The notes under the pieces were generated by a model, which saw only the letters and a list, made by a program, of their open reading frames with translations, searched no databases and had not been told where the DNA came from. Made by a program: the position numbers and the translations under genes. A stretch of DNA of 34,724 nt from RGIG1681 sp045596905 (lineage in GTDB: Bacteria > Bacillota > Clostridia > Christensenellales > UBA1242): positions 1 to 34,724 of the forward strand of contig JAZODG010000042.1 in assembly GCA_045596905.1 (NCBI GenBank), read 5' to 3'. Shown here in pieces: positions 1-7,837 of the stretch. Within the stretch, counting starts at the first letter, position 1; the number at the start of each line of letters is the position of its first letter.

Positions 1-144
1 ATCACATATAATTTTGAAGGGAAATCTCAGCAAATGAGAATTTTTATTGCTGAAGATTTAAGTATAGAAAACGAATATAATTGGAAGATTTCTAACTTTG
101 AAAATAATATTATTGAAACTGTTAGATTATTTAAAAAACAATAA
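1..144 (+). CDS. C-terminal fragment of an unrecognised protein
   Basis: An open frame runs from the first base of the window to a TAA at 142-144 and gives 47 residues; the gene begins outside the window. The fragment is mixed charged and aromatic, with no membrane segment and no motif I recognise. It ends 20 bases before the Nudix gene start, with no terminator between, so the two are probably co-transcribed. It cannot be assigned a function from this tail. Confidence 0.6.
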   Translation: MTYNFEGKSQQMRIFIAEDLSIENEYNWKISNFENNIIETVRLFKKQ

Positions 145-164
145 ACTATTTGGAGAAATTTGAT

Positions 165-728
165 ATGAGTAAAACAATAGAAATGTTAAAAAGTTATGTT
201 CCTTATAATGAGCAAGAAAAAGAAGATGTTAAGTTGATTATAGAAGCAGAAGAAATTTTTGGTGATATTTTAACAAGAGAAAATAAGTTTTGTCACTTAA
301 CTTCATCGGCATTTGTGATAAATAAAACCCACACCAAGGTATTGTGTATATATCATAATATTTATAAGTCTTGGAGTTGGGTTGGTGGTCACGCAGATGG
401 TGATGATGATATGCTGTATGTTGCTCAAAAAGAAACAAGAGAAGAAACATCGCTTGAGCAATTTAATGTTATAAAAGGTCAGCCAATTTCGGTTGAAATA
501 TTACCTGTAAAAAGTCATGTTAGGAAAGGAAAATATGTTCCTGCTCATCAGCATCTCAATGTAACATATTTGTTTGAAGCAGATGAAAGTGATGCTATAC
601 ATATCCTAGAAGATGAAAATAGCAATATTGGTTGGCTGACATTTGATGAACTTATAAGCAGGTCAGATGAACCATACATGATTCCGGTTTATAAAAAAAT
701 AATTGAAAGAATCAACCAAAATATTTAA
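165..728 (+). CDS. Nudix hydrolase
   Basis: 187-residue Nudix-superfamily protein, expected to hydrolyse a nucleoside diphosphate linked to some other moiety, in the cytoplasm; the substrate cannot be read from the sequence. The Nudix box lies at residues 75-97: G75, then Asp81 in place of the first Glu, then KETREETSL in place of the REUxEExGU core. The metal-binding glutamates E90, E93 and E94 are kept, while the usual Gly is Ser96. I chose ATG 165 over the upstream in-frame TTG at 150 because TTGGAG (150-155) sits 9 bases before ATG 165 as a ribosome binding site. It follows the preceding gene closely, and the GNAT gene starts 11 bases after it, so this looks like an operon. The family is clear despite the degenerate box. 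Confidence 0.85.
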   Translation: MSKTIEMLKSYVPYNEQEKEDVKLIIEAEEIFGDILTRENKFCHLTSSAFVINKTHTKVLCIYHNIYKSWSWVGGHADGDDDMLYVAQKETREETSLEQFNVIKGQPISVEILPVKSHVRKGKYVPAHQHLNVTYLFEADESDAIHILEDENSNIGWLTFDELISRSDEPYMIPVYKKIIERINQNI

Positions 729-739
729 AGGGTAAGTGT

Positions 740-1267
740 ATGAAAGATTTTATTATCAGAAAGGCAGAAACAAAAGACGCAAAACAATATGTTGAGCTAA
801 ACAATCTTGTTTGGAGAGATGCATACAAACATATTTTTCCTGAAGAAGTGTTTTTGGATAGAGAGTCAAGAGCAAAATATAAGATTGAAAACTTTGATAG
901 TATTTATTATAACAACCATGAAGGCATAGCATATGTTGCTGAAGATGACGGCAGAATCGTTGCAATCATGCTTGGTAGAATCTTGTCTGACTATGAATAT
1001 TTTAGAAATCAGGGTTATGCTGATTTGCAGGCACTGTATGTTCACCCAGACTTTCAAGGGAATGGACTTGCAGGAAAAATGAAAAATATATTCATTGATT
1101 GGGCAAAAGAAAACGGAGCAGAAAAGTTTGTTATTGGTGTTTTGAAAGATAACAAAAAAGCAAGAACCGTTTATGAAAAATGGGGTGGCAAACTTGAAGA
1201 TTTTTCGCAGCCTTTTGTGATGTGTGATAAAGGTTATGAAGAAGTGTTTTATACTTATGAAATTTAG
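740..1267 (+). CDS. GNAT-family N-acetyltransferase
   Basis: 175-residue protein of the GNAT fold, which transfers acetyl from acetyl-CoA to an amine; the acceptor is unknown. The acetyl-CoA pyrophosphate-binding loop is QGNGLAG at residues 106-112, preceded by the typical beta-4 strand LQALYVHPDF and followed by a helix and the FVIGVLKDNKKARTVYEKWG region that closes the domain. The length is normal for a single-domain GNAT. AAAGGG before ATG 740 is a reasonable ribosome binding site, and only 11 bases separate it from the Nudix gene, so the two are probably co-transcribed. Acceptor candidates such as peptides, small amines or antibiotics cannot be told apart here. Confidence 0.9.
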   Translation: MKDFIIRKAETKDAKQYVELNNLVWRDAYKHIFPEEVFLDRESRAKYKIENFDSIYYNNHEGIAYVAEDDGRIVAIMLGRILSDYEYFRNQGYADLQALYVHPDFQGNGLAGKMKNIFIDWAKENGAEKFVIGVLKDNKKARTVYEKWGGKLEDFSQPFVMCDKGYEEVFYTYEI

Positions 1268-1295
1268 TAACCAAAAAGCGTTTTAATAATTTTGT

Positions 1296-1324
1296 TTGAC
1301 AAAAAACGCCATTGTCATTATATT
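1296..1324 (+). promoter_or_regulatory. Sigma-A promoter for the small membrane protein gene
   Basis: TTGACA (1296-1301), a 17-base spacer and TATATT (1319-1324) form a near-consensus housekeeping promoter. The start of transcription would fall near 1331, giving a very short leader that begins almost at the AAGGAG ribosome binding site (1332-1337). Confidence 0.75.
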
Positions 1325-1343
1325 TTTATGTAAGGAGAAATTT

Positions 1344-1856
1344 ATGAATAAAAAATATCTAATTTGCAGTTCAGTTTTATGTGGATTTGCTTTAACAACT
1401 CTTTTGTTAATGCTCATTCCAGTTTTGAGTATTTCAGATATGACAATGTTTGATTTGGTTGGAAAAGTAAACCTTTGGTATAATTTTGAAGACTATGTTT
1501 GGGGTATTGGTGCAATCATGTTGGTTGTTACATTATCAATTTTGATTGTGAACTCCGTGCTTTGTATTTTGAGTGCATGCAAAGTTATTAAAAACAAGAG
1601 AATCGATAAGGTTTTGTATGTTATCAATATTATTTTAACAATCTTGGTTGCGCTTACAATCATTTTATTCTTCTTGGGTTATGGCCGTTCACTTTCAGCT
1701 AGAAAGGTTAAGTTGTTTGTTGGCACAACATACTTTAAGTATGCAACATCTTATTTGCCATTACACTCAGTTGCGACGGTGTTAACATTCTTTGCAGCGT
1801 TATTAAACAGAAGCACACCACTTGTTCCTATAACTGAAACAAAAGAATCAAAATAA
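1344..1856 (+). CDS. Small polytopic membrane protein, unknown function
   Basis: 170 residues with about four hydrophobic segments (roughly residues 5-30, 48-76, 88-112 and 138-155) separated by short charged loops. No family was recognised. ATG 1344 is chosen because AAGGAG (1332-1337) lies 6 bases upstream; an in-frame TTG at 1296 is part of the -35 box of the promoter and cannot be the start. It has its own promoter and is followed directly by a bidirectional terminator, so it appears to be transcribed alone. Function cannot be inferred. Confidence 0.75.
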   Translation: MNKKYLICSSVLCGFALTTLLLMLIPVLSISDMTMFDLVGKVNLWYNFEDYVWGIGAIMLVVTLSILIVNSVLCILSACKVIKNKRIDKVLYVINIILTILVALTIILFFLGYGRSLSARKVKLFVGTTYFKYATSYLPLHSVATVLTFFAALLNRSTPLVPITETKESK

Positions 1857-1870
1857 TTATGTTTAAAACA

Positions 1871-1903
1871 AAAAAGAGTTGGAAATATTCCAACTCTTTT
1901 TTT
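1871..1903. terminator. Bidirectional intrinsic terminator
   Basis: A 14-bp stem (1871-1884 paired with 1888-1901) with loop ATA is flanked by A and T runs on both sides. It serves the membrane protein gene on the plus strand and the convergent HExxH gene on the minus strand, whose stop codon (1902-1904) lies in the T run. Confidence 0.9.
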
Positions 1904-3989
1904 ATTCTCTAACAGCTTCAACTTGTTGCTCTTTTGCTTCAAGTTCTGCAAACTGTCTATTCCATTCTTTTTGATTGAGTGTTGAAACCAAAAGTCTTGC
2001 AAGTTTCATTTTGTTATCGTCATTAAGTGTAACTTTTTGTCCGTTTATCACTATTGAGCCATCGCTTAAGGCTTTTAATAATGACAAACAAGCAGGTTGG
2101 TTGTCAGCAATCTTTTTTGCAACGTCAAAGTCAAATTCATATCCGGTCAAAAAGTCTTGAATAGAAGTGTCTTGTTGCATTTGACTTTCAAGAGCTTTGC
2201 CACCTTTTTTGAGTTCTTGTTTATAAATTGTTTTAAAGTATTCACGAACCTTTTGAATAGCAGCAGATTTTTGTGGGTTGTTGTCTGAACTTAAGAAAGA
2301 ATCAAAATAATACTTTTCATAATATTCAGCGCAACCAGTTAAAATAATTTCGTCAATGGTTTTATATTTTGTTTCTTCTTCAGACATTGTTAGGTTCTTT
2401 AAAACCTTGGCTCTGTTTAAGTGATACTCAGGCATTTGGTTGAGTTGAGTGAGAAGCTCCTTTTTTAGGGTAGGAAGGTTTTCTCTTGATGCAATTTCCA
2501 AAAGTTTAACAGAGTCTTCAAATGAAACATTCACAAGCAAAGCTTTTATTGCGTATTCTTTTCCATAAAGATTGTTTTTCTCAATAGTTTGTGCTTGCTT
2601 TAAAATATTTTCGCTTGAAAAACTGGTATTTTTTAAGAGTGAAGAAATCTTATTTGCACCACCATAGTTGTTTTTATCAAGACAACTCATTACACAAAAA
2701 CTAAGTCTGTCTTCTGAAAGTAATAATGAATAATCAATAGTCTCACCATAAATTTTGCCATGATTGATTTTCATTGGTGGTTTTTCAGCGCCCATATCAA
2801 ATTCACCATTTGCAAGACTTGTTGTTAACATATCTTTGAGTCTTACATTATTTTCAAGGTATTCAGGGTCTTTTTTGATTGATTTGATAATTATGTTTGC
2901 AAATTGTGGCAAATTTCTTGCTATCGCCACTTTTAAGTATTCTTCTTTTTCTTTATAGCTGAAGTGTTCAATGATTTCAGCAACGCATCTTTTGTATAAA
3001 AGCGATTGGCTAAGGTTGAACGATTTATGTTCATTGTCATTAACAATTTTTGCAAGGGCTTGTTTTCCAACTGAAGCATAATAATCGTCTAAAAGTTTAT
3101 GTTCTTTCTTGCTGATGATCTCATCTTCAATCATAATTTCTTGTTGTTCAAACTTGCCGATTGCATCTTGATTTTTCTCAGCCCAAGCTTTAACTTTGTC
3201 TGAAGCAAATTCACTATTTCCAATCAAAGCCATAAAACCTTTCGAAAAGTCAATAGCGCCGTTTCTTGCGTCACGTTCATAAGTATATTTGAAATATCTA
3301 ACCTTTTGGAAGAGCTTAAAGTGTTCAATTGAGAACCCGAAGTCTTGCATTGACTTTGTGTATTTGCCCATAAATGAGTCCATATCAAGCAATGATTGAG
3401 CGTCAAGTTGGGTTTCATAGCTGCCTTCAATATCCTTGATGACTTCATATGTTTTTTTATCAAAGTCACGTTGCTTTTCAGGCGGAAGACTTTCAAAGCC
3501 TTCACTTGCAAGGTGTTGGTCAAAGTGGGTGAGTTCATGACCTGTGAAATTGATAATATCCATCAAATATGACTTGTTAGAGTCTTTGATTGAATCTAAA
3601 CACTTTTTAAATGTTGGCTCATTGATAATGAAAACATTTCTAGCTCTGTTGTATGCTGCAATTGTTGATGCGTCAACCTGAGTTTCGCCAGTTGATGGGT
3701 CATTTTTTGTTAATGGTTCGATAATAGTTCTTGGAAGCTCAGTTGTTGGATCAAGACCTTTTGTGTGATAAAAATATTTCTTTGTTAAGTTGATAAAAGT
3801 CATCATTTCATCTGGTTTCATGTTTCCAGATAAATATGATTCAATAAGCTGCATAAGTTGTTTTTCGTCTGTTTTTGAAAAGGCAGTTCCACCAGAAGCC
3901 GACCTTCTCATTGCAAAATCAAGCTTGGTTTCGTCGATTTTGTCTTGTATAGATTTTTTAATTTTATCTAAAGTTTCTCTAATTGCCAT
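1902..3989 (-). CDS. Large intracellular protein with HExxH zinc-protease-like motif
   Basis: 695 residues, no signal peptide or membrane segment, so probably cytoplasmic. Residues 150-159 read GHELTHFDQH: H151, E152 and H155 form a zincin HExxH motif. About 80 residues later YERDARNGA (237-245) resembles the region carrying the third zinc ligand in gluzincins, with Glu238 as the candidate. The rest is Lys/Glu-rich and looks alpha-helical, perhaps with helical repeats after about residue 330; the C-terminus ends in a charged EAKEQQVEAVRE helix. I do not recognise the family as a whole, so metalloprotease activity is a motif-based inference and the substrate is unknown. ATG 3989 is preceded by AAGGA with a 9-base spacer. 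It has its own promoter, divergent from the LRR pair. Confidence 0.75.
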   Translation of the reverse strand: MAIRETLDKIKKSIQDKIDETKLDFAMRRSASGGTAFSKTDEKQLMQLIESYLSGNMKPDEMMTFINLTKKYFYHTKGLDPTTELPRTIIEPLTKNDPSTGETQVDASTIAAYNRARNVFIINEPTFKKCLDSIKDSNKSYLMDIINFTGHELTHFDQHLASEGFESLPPEKQRDFDKKTYEVIKDIEGSYETQLDAQSLLDMDSFMGKYTKSMQDFGFSIEHFKLFQKVRYFKYTYERDARNGAIDFSKGFMALIGNSEFASDKVKAWAEKNQDAIGKFEQQEIMIEDEIISKKEHKLLDDYYASVGKQALAKIVNDNEHKSFNLSQSLLYKRCVAEIIEHFSYKEKEEYLKVAIARNLPQFANIIIKSIKKDPEYLENNVRLKDMLTTSLANGEFDMGAEKPPMKINHGKIYGETIDYSLLLSEDRLSFCVMSCLDKNNYGGANKISSLLKNTSFSSENILKQAQTIEKNNLYGKEYAIKALLVNVSFEDSVKLLEIASRENLPTLKKELLTQLNQMPEYHLNRAKVLKNLTMSEEETKYKTIDEIILTGCAEYYEKYYFDSFLSSDNNPQKSAAIQKVREYFKTIYKQELKKGGKALESQMQQDTSIQDFLTGYEFDFDVAKKIADNQPACLSLLKALSDGSIVINGQKVTLNDDNKMKLARLLVSTLNQKEWNRQFAELEAKEQQVEAVRE

Positions 3990-4018
3990 ATTTGTTAATC
4001 CTTATATTTGATAATTAC

Positions 4019-4047
4019 ATAATAAAGAAAATTTTTTCATTTGTAAA
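4019..4047 (-). promoter_or_regulatory. Sigma-A promoter for the HExxH gene
   Basis: On the minus strand TTTACA (4047-4042), a 17-base spacer and TATTAT (4024-4019) each match five of six consensus bases. Predicted start near 4012, about 22 bases before ATG 3989. Confidence 0.6.
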
Positions 4048-4119
4048 ACAAAATTGAAGGAGACAGAGCAAAACAAAGAAAAATAAGCACTTCTGGTTGT
4101 TGTTTTGATTATGAAATTA

Positions 4120-4148
4120 TTGATAATCGCAAAAAAATATGCTATCAT
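4120..4148 (+). promoter_or_regulatory. Sigma-A promoter for the 100-residue protein and LRR gene
   Basis: TTGATA (4120-4125), a 17-base spacer and TATCAT (4143-4148); expected start near 4155, just ahead of the AGAGGTGA ribosome binding site (4156-4163). It is divergent from the HExxH promoter about 75 bases away. Confidence 0.6.
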
Positions 4149-4166
4149 AAAATTAGAGGTGAAATT

Positions 4167-4469
4167 ATGGAAGAACTTGTTGTTATTAATGTTTCAGATA
4201 GAGTTTATACACTTGAGCATGTTAAAACAAAAAAACAATATGTTTTTAAAATCAAGTTTTTCGACTTAGAAAAGGAAGTTGTTGCCGGAGATGTTTTGAT
4301 GGTGAATCCTTGCCTTTTGGATGAATCATATGTTGAATATTCAACCAAACTTCAGTTTGGTGCACTTGATGAACCATATGGCAGAAAAATCGATTCAAGA
4401 GAACATAAAGACTTGCTTTGTGTGAAAAAAGACGGCGAAGAATATTGGTTAAAAAGGTTTTTTGGATAG
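4167..4469 (+). CDS. Small hypothetical protein, likely beta-rich
   Basis: 100 residues with alternating short hydrophobic strands and polar turns (VVINVSDRVYTLEHV, YVFKIKFFDL, VVAGDVLMVNPCLL), which suggests a small beta-barrel, possibly OB-like; this is a fold impression, not a family match. No membrane segment or signal. Start ATG 4167 follows AGAGGTGA. The LRR gene begins only 3 bases after its stop, so the two are translationally linked and probably act together or are at least made in fixed ratio. Not recognised beyond this. Confidence 0.65.
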   Translation: MEELVVINVSDRVYTLEHVKTKKQYVFKIKFFDLEKEVVAGDVLMVNPCLLDESYVEYSTKLQFGALDEPYGRKIDSREHKDLLCVKKDGEEYWLKRFFG

Positions 4470-4472
4470 TTT

Positions 4473-6491
4473 ATGGACGGAGAACTTAAGAAAATAAAGA
4501 AAGTGTATGGAGAAGATTTTGCAAAACTTTGCAGAACACTTTTTCCACGCCTTTTGGATGAAGAAGGTAGACTTTTGGGTATCTTGCTAAAAAACTTTGC
4601 TCCAAGTCATTCACTTTTTGATGAGATTGTATCTCAAACCAAGGTTTTTGAGTTTAAGGGTTTTGTTTACAAGGAAGCCGGAATTGCCACTCCAGAGATT
4701 CGTGACATTGACAAGACTCCAGAACAATTGCTTGCAAGTGTGGGATATAAACTTTATAGATGCAAAAATGACAGAGACGTTAAAAGTTTTAGAAAGTATT
4801 ATGAAAAAGATGAACAACTTTGCACATTCCGTGATTCAAACAGAATCAAGAGATGTGATATCTTTTTTGCCGTTAGAGAAGATGTTGAAAATATAAAGAG
4901 AAGCGACTTTAAAAATCCAATAAGAGAAGACAGATATGGAACATCTGTTATGAGTTTTCAGTTTGACAAAGAAGACGGCGACCTTTCAATAAAAAACAGA
5001 TACAATCATACTGTTGAAAACCCTGATGCAACTTATTCAAATGACCTTGATAGTATTGTGCCGGGGCTCACTGATAGTTTTGCAAAATATTATGGAATCG
5101 ACTCAAGAATAGACTATAGTCGCATTCCACCACTTTTAATTGCCCACTATGTGACAGACAAAAACAATAGGGCATATAGATTCAATATATGTGTAGGTGG
5201 AACATACTTTTGTGATAATAATGTTGTTATAAAATCTGATAGAACACCTATTCAATATGATAAGTCTAGGTATGAACTTATTGGAACATTCTTGATAGAC
5301 AAGGCTGAAAAAACAATGAGAGATTTGTCTGGCAATGAAGATTCGTTCCAAAATCTTTTTGTTGATGTTGATAAAATTGAAACAAAAAAAGGTGAAAACG
5401 AAACCAGAAAAATTATCGTTACAAAAAATGATGGAACATTCTTTACGATAGTGGTTGATAAAACAAACACTATGATTCATTATGAAAACCAGTTCCAAAC
5501 AGAAGTTGAAGAAGGTTTTTTGAAACACGATATGATGATAAAATCCGTATCGATTCCAAATGCAAAGAAAATAGGAGACTATTTCTTGTATAGCAACTCA
5601 AGAATAAAAGATATTGATTTGCCTGAAGTTGAAGAAATTGGTAGTGACTGCTTAAAACAAACAACCAATTTAAGATCAATGAACTTTCCAAAATTGAGAA
5701 AGGTTGGCGATAAGTTTTTGTATAACGCAACAGAAATTAAATCGGCAGGATTTCCAAGTTTGGAAGAGACCGGAGAAATGTTTTTGTGTTATGCATCAAA
5801 ACTTGAGTATATTGAAGCTCCAAAGCTTAGAGAAGTTGGAGTAAATGCATTTAGACAATGCGTGCATTTAAAAGCTCTTGACTTGCCGTCACTTGAAGTT
5901 GCTGGTGATATGTTCTTAAGAGACCATAGAACGTTTGATGTAGTTTCTTTCCCGGCGCTTAGAACTATCGGAAAAGAATTTATGTTCGGCAATAGAGCAG
6001 CAAAAATTGTTAACTTGCCAGCTGCTGAAACAATTGATGATAGCTTTATGCCATACGATGAAAAAGTTTCAAGTGTATATCTTCCAAATGTTAAGAAAAT
6101 TGGCAATAAATTCTTGCATCAAGTTAAGGCATTAAGAGAAATCTCTTTGCCTGAAGTTGAAGAAATTGGAGTTTCATTCCTTTATAAAAATGAAAGACTT
6201 AGAAAGTTTTATGCACCAAAACTTAAAATTTTGTGCAATAATGCGTTCTATAATAACAAACGCCTTAGAGAAGTTGACTTGCCAAAGGCTGAAATGTTAG
6301 GTAGCTGGGTTTTGCATTCAAATAAAAGACTCAGACTCTTAAGTCTTCCAAATTTGGTAAGAAGGGGTGACTGTGTTTTATCGCAGAAAGGAACTATTAA
6401 AAAGGTTCGTATTTCAAACAAAAAACTTATTCCAAGCCATTGGAGAACAAATGACATTGAAGTTGTGGGTTCTGGAGAGCCAAGTATTTAA
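4473..6491 (+). CDS. Cytoplasmic leucine-rich-repeat protein (BspA/LRR_5-like) with N-terminal domain
   Basis: 672 residues, no signal peptide, sorting motif or membrane segment, so probably intracellular although BspA-type LRR proteins are often surface proteins. Residues 1-355 form a non-repeat region. It opens with a charged helical stretch (ELKKIKKVYGEDFAKLCRTL). A well-structured block around residues 155-215 contains DRYGTSVMSFQF and IKNRYNHTVENPDATYSN; I have a memory of similar blocks in LRR proteins of uncultured gut Firmicutes but cannot verify it. Residues 356-641 are 13 consecutive 22-residue units with consensus LxxIxLPxxxxIGxxFLxxxxx. Such repeats normally bind protein partners. 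Starts 3 bases after the small beta protein with only a weak ribosome binding site (TTGGAT), suggesting translational coupling. A terminator follows, so this is a two-gene unit. Partner and role are unknown. Confidence 0.8.
   Translation: MDGELKKIKKVYGEDFAKLCRTLFPRLLDEEGRLLGILLKNFAPSHSLFDEIVSQTKVFEFKGFVYKEAGIATPEIRDIDKTPEQLLASVGYKLYRCKNDRDVKSFRKYYEKDEQLCTFRDSNRIKRCDIFFAVREDVENIKRSDFKNPIREDRYGTSVMSFQFDKEDGDLSIKNRYNHTVENPDATYSNDLDSIVPGLTDSFAKYYGIDSRIDYSRIPPLLIAHYVTDKNNRAYRFNICVGGTYFCDNNVVIKSDRTPIQYDKSRYELIGTFLIDKAEKTMRDLSGNEDSFQNLFVDVDKIETKKGENETRKIIVTKNDGTFFTIVVDKTNTMIHYENQFQTEVEEGFLKHDMMIKSVSIPNAKKIGDYFLYSNSRIKDIDLPEVEEIGSDCLKQTTNLRSMNFPKLRKVGDKFLYNATEIKSAGFPSLEETGEMFLCYASKLEYIEAPKLREVGVNAFRQCVHLKALDLPSLEVAGDMFLRDHRTFDVVSFPALRTIGKEFMFGNRAAKIVNLPAAETIDDSFMPYDEKVSSVYLPNVKKIGNKFLHQVKALREISLPEVEEIGVSFLYKNERLRKFYAPKLKILCNNAFYNNKRLREVDLPKAEMLGSWVLHSNKRLRLLSLPNLVRRGDCVLSQKGTIKKVRISNKKLIPSHWRTNDIEVVGSGEPSI
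5538..6395 (+). repeat. 13 tandem 66-bp (22-residue) LRR coding units
   Basis: Each unit is exactly 22 codons, with no insertions or deletions over 13 copies. Conserved positions are a Leu/Ile start, Pro7, Gly13 and a Phe-Leu pair at 16-17. BspA-type units usually have 23 residues; here one residue is missing between the Pro and the Gly. The nucleotide copies have diverged, so this is an old repeat rather than a fresh expansion. Confidence 0.85.
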
Positions 6492-6505
6492 ACTTAATAA
6501 CTATC

Positions 6506-6539
6506 AAAAGGACACTTTTTAAAAAGTGTTCTTTTTTTT
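6506..6539 (+). terminator. Intrinsic terminator after the LRR gene
   Basis: AGGACACTTTTT (6509-6520) pairs with AAAAAGTGTTCT (6521-6532), with one G-U pair and a TTAA tip, followed by eight T. It separates the LRR pair from murA. Confidence 0.85.
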
Positions 6540-6585
6540 GAAACAGAAAAATTTTTATTGAATATTTTGTAATAGTAGGGGTGTT

Positions 6586-7836
6586 ATGAAATATTTAATA
6601 AATGGTGGAAATAAACTTTTTGGAAAAATTGAAATTGATTCTGCAAAAAATGCAATTCTTCCAATTATTGCGTCAACAATAATGTGTGACGATGAATGTG
6701 TGATAAAAGACATTCCAATGTATCTTGATGTTGTTGAAATGTCAGCGATTTTAGAAAAATTAGGCAAAAAAGTGCGCTTTTCAAACGGAAACTTAATTAT
6801 CTCAGGTTCTTTAAACAGCACATCTGTAATCATGGCTGAAACCAAGACTTTACGTTCTAGCATTTTTATGCTTGGTCCAATCCTTGCAAAATATCGAAAG
6901 GCAATTTTTACTTCGCCTGGTGGGTGTGATATTGGCAAGCGTCCCATCGACATTCATATAGCAGGGCTTAAGTCGTTAGGAGTGAAGTTTACGTATGCAA
7001 ACGACCTTATTTATGCAGACGCCAGTAGAATGGTTACTGGCGAAGTGGAGCTATCGTTTCCAAGCGTTGGCGCAACTGAAAATATAATGATGTCAAGTGT
7101 GCTTTGTGACGGAGAAATCACAGTTATAAGAAACTGTGCAAGAGAACCTGAAATAATTGACCTTGCAAGATTCATTAACTCTATGGGTGGCAAGATTTTT
7201 GGTGCAGGATATGAAACAATTGTGGTATACGGTGTGAAAAAACTTCACGGCACAGAATTTAAGTGTATTGGTGACAGAATATCAGCTGGAACATTCTTAA
7301 TTGCAGGGGCAATGTGTGGTGGCAGAATAGAGATAGATGGAATTAATCCAAATTTTTTATTGCCACTTATTGTTTTTTTGCGTAATTCTGGTTGCAACAT
7401 TGATTTGTTTAGTGATAAAATAATTTTAGAAAATTTTTCTAGGCTAAAATCAATAGGAAAGATTGAAACAGCAACATTTCCGGGGTTTCCAACAGACCTT
7501 CAATCGCTTGCACTTGTTATGCAAACCATTTCAAAGGGAACATCAATCATTCATGAAACGGTGTTTGAAGCAAGATTTAAGGTTGTTTCAGAGCTTTTGA
7601 AAATGGGCGCAAAGATTTCAGTTAGTGAAAGGTATGCAACAATCACGGGTGTGGGGAAGCTTAAACCTGCTCAGGTGGTGTGTCCTGACCTTCGTGGTGG
7701 GGCTGGTCTTGTTCTAGCAGGGCTTGTTGCAAAAGGTACAACTGAAGTTGATGAAATTTTTCATATTGAAAGGGGTTATTATAATATTGATAAAACCTTA
7801 AAAAGTTTAGGAGCAAATATAGAAAAGGTCGATTAA
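6586..7836 (+). CDS. murA: UDP-N-acetylglucosamine 1-carboxyvinyltransferase (MurA)
   Basis: 416 residues, normal for MurA (about 417-430). It transfers enolpyruvyl from phosphoenolpyruvate to UDP-GlcNAc, the first committed cytoplasmic step of peptidoglycan synthesis. Visible signatures: SAKNAILP with Lys21-Asn22, the catalytic-loop cysteine Cys114 in PGGCDIGKRPIDIH (the residue alkylated by fosfomycin), FPGFPTDLQ with the active-site Asp, and DLRGGAGLVLAGL near the C-terminus. Start ATG 6586 follows TAGGGGTG. divIB starts 1 base after its stop, with its ribosome binding site inside the murA end, so the two genes are coupled. I see no convincing promoter in the 46 bases before it. Many Firmicutes have two MurA paralogs, and which one this is cannot be told. 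Confidence 0.95.
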   Translation: MKYLINGGNKLFGKIEIDSAKNAILPIIASTIMCDDECVIKDIPMYLDVVEMSAILEKLGKKVRFSNGNLIISGSLNSTSVIMAETKTLRSSIFMLGPILAKYRKAIFTSPGGCDIGKRPIDIHIAGLKSLGVKFTYANDLIYADASRMVTGEVELSFPSVGATENIMMSSVLCDGEITVIRNCAREPEIIDLARFINSMGGKIFGAGYETIVVYGVKKLHGTEFKCIGDRISAGTFLIAGAMCGGRIEIDGINPNFLLPLIVFLRNSGCNIDLFSDKIILENFSRLKSIGKIETATFPGFPTDLQSLALVMQTISKGTSIIHETVFEARFKVVSELLKMGAKISVSERYATITGVGKLKPAQVVCPDLRGGAGLVLAGLVAKGTTEVDEIFHIERGYYNIDKTLKSLGANIEKVD

Positions 7837-7837
7837 A

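Noticed and set aside
1296..1343. In-frame TTG start 48 bases upstream for the small membrane protein
   Set aside because: The TTG is part of a TTGACA -35 box, and the true start at 1344 has AAGGAG directly upstream.
2097..2288. Short plus-strand open frames across the HExxH gene
   Set aside because: No ribosome sites and no recognisable products; shadows of the minus-strand gene.
4050..4118. Possible small gene after GAAGGAG at about 4057
   Set aside because: No start codon follows at usable distance; only the divergent promoters are supported here.
5538..6395. CRISPR-like or satellite array suspected from the regular 66-bp period
   Set aside because: The period is in protein coding units; nucleotide copies are diverged and there are no spacers.
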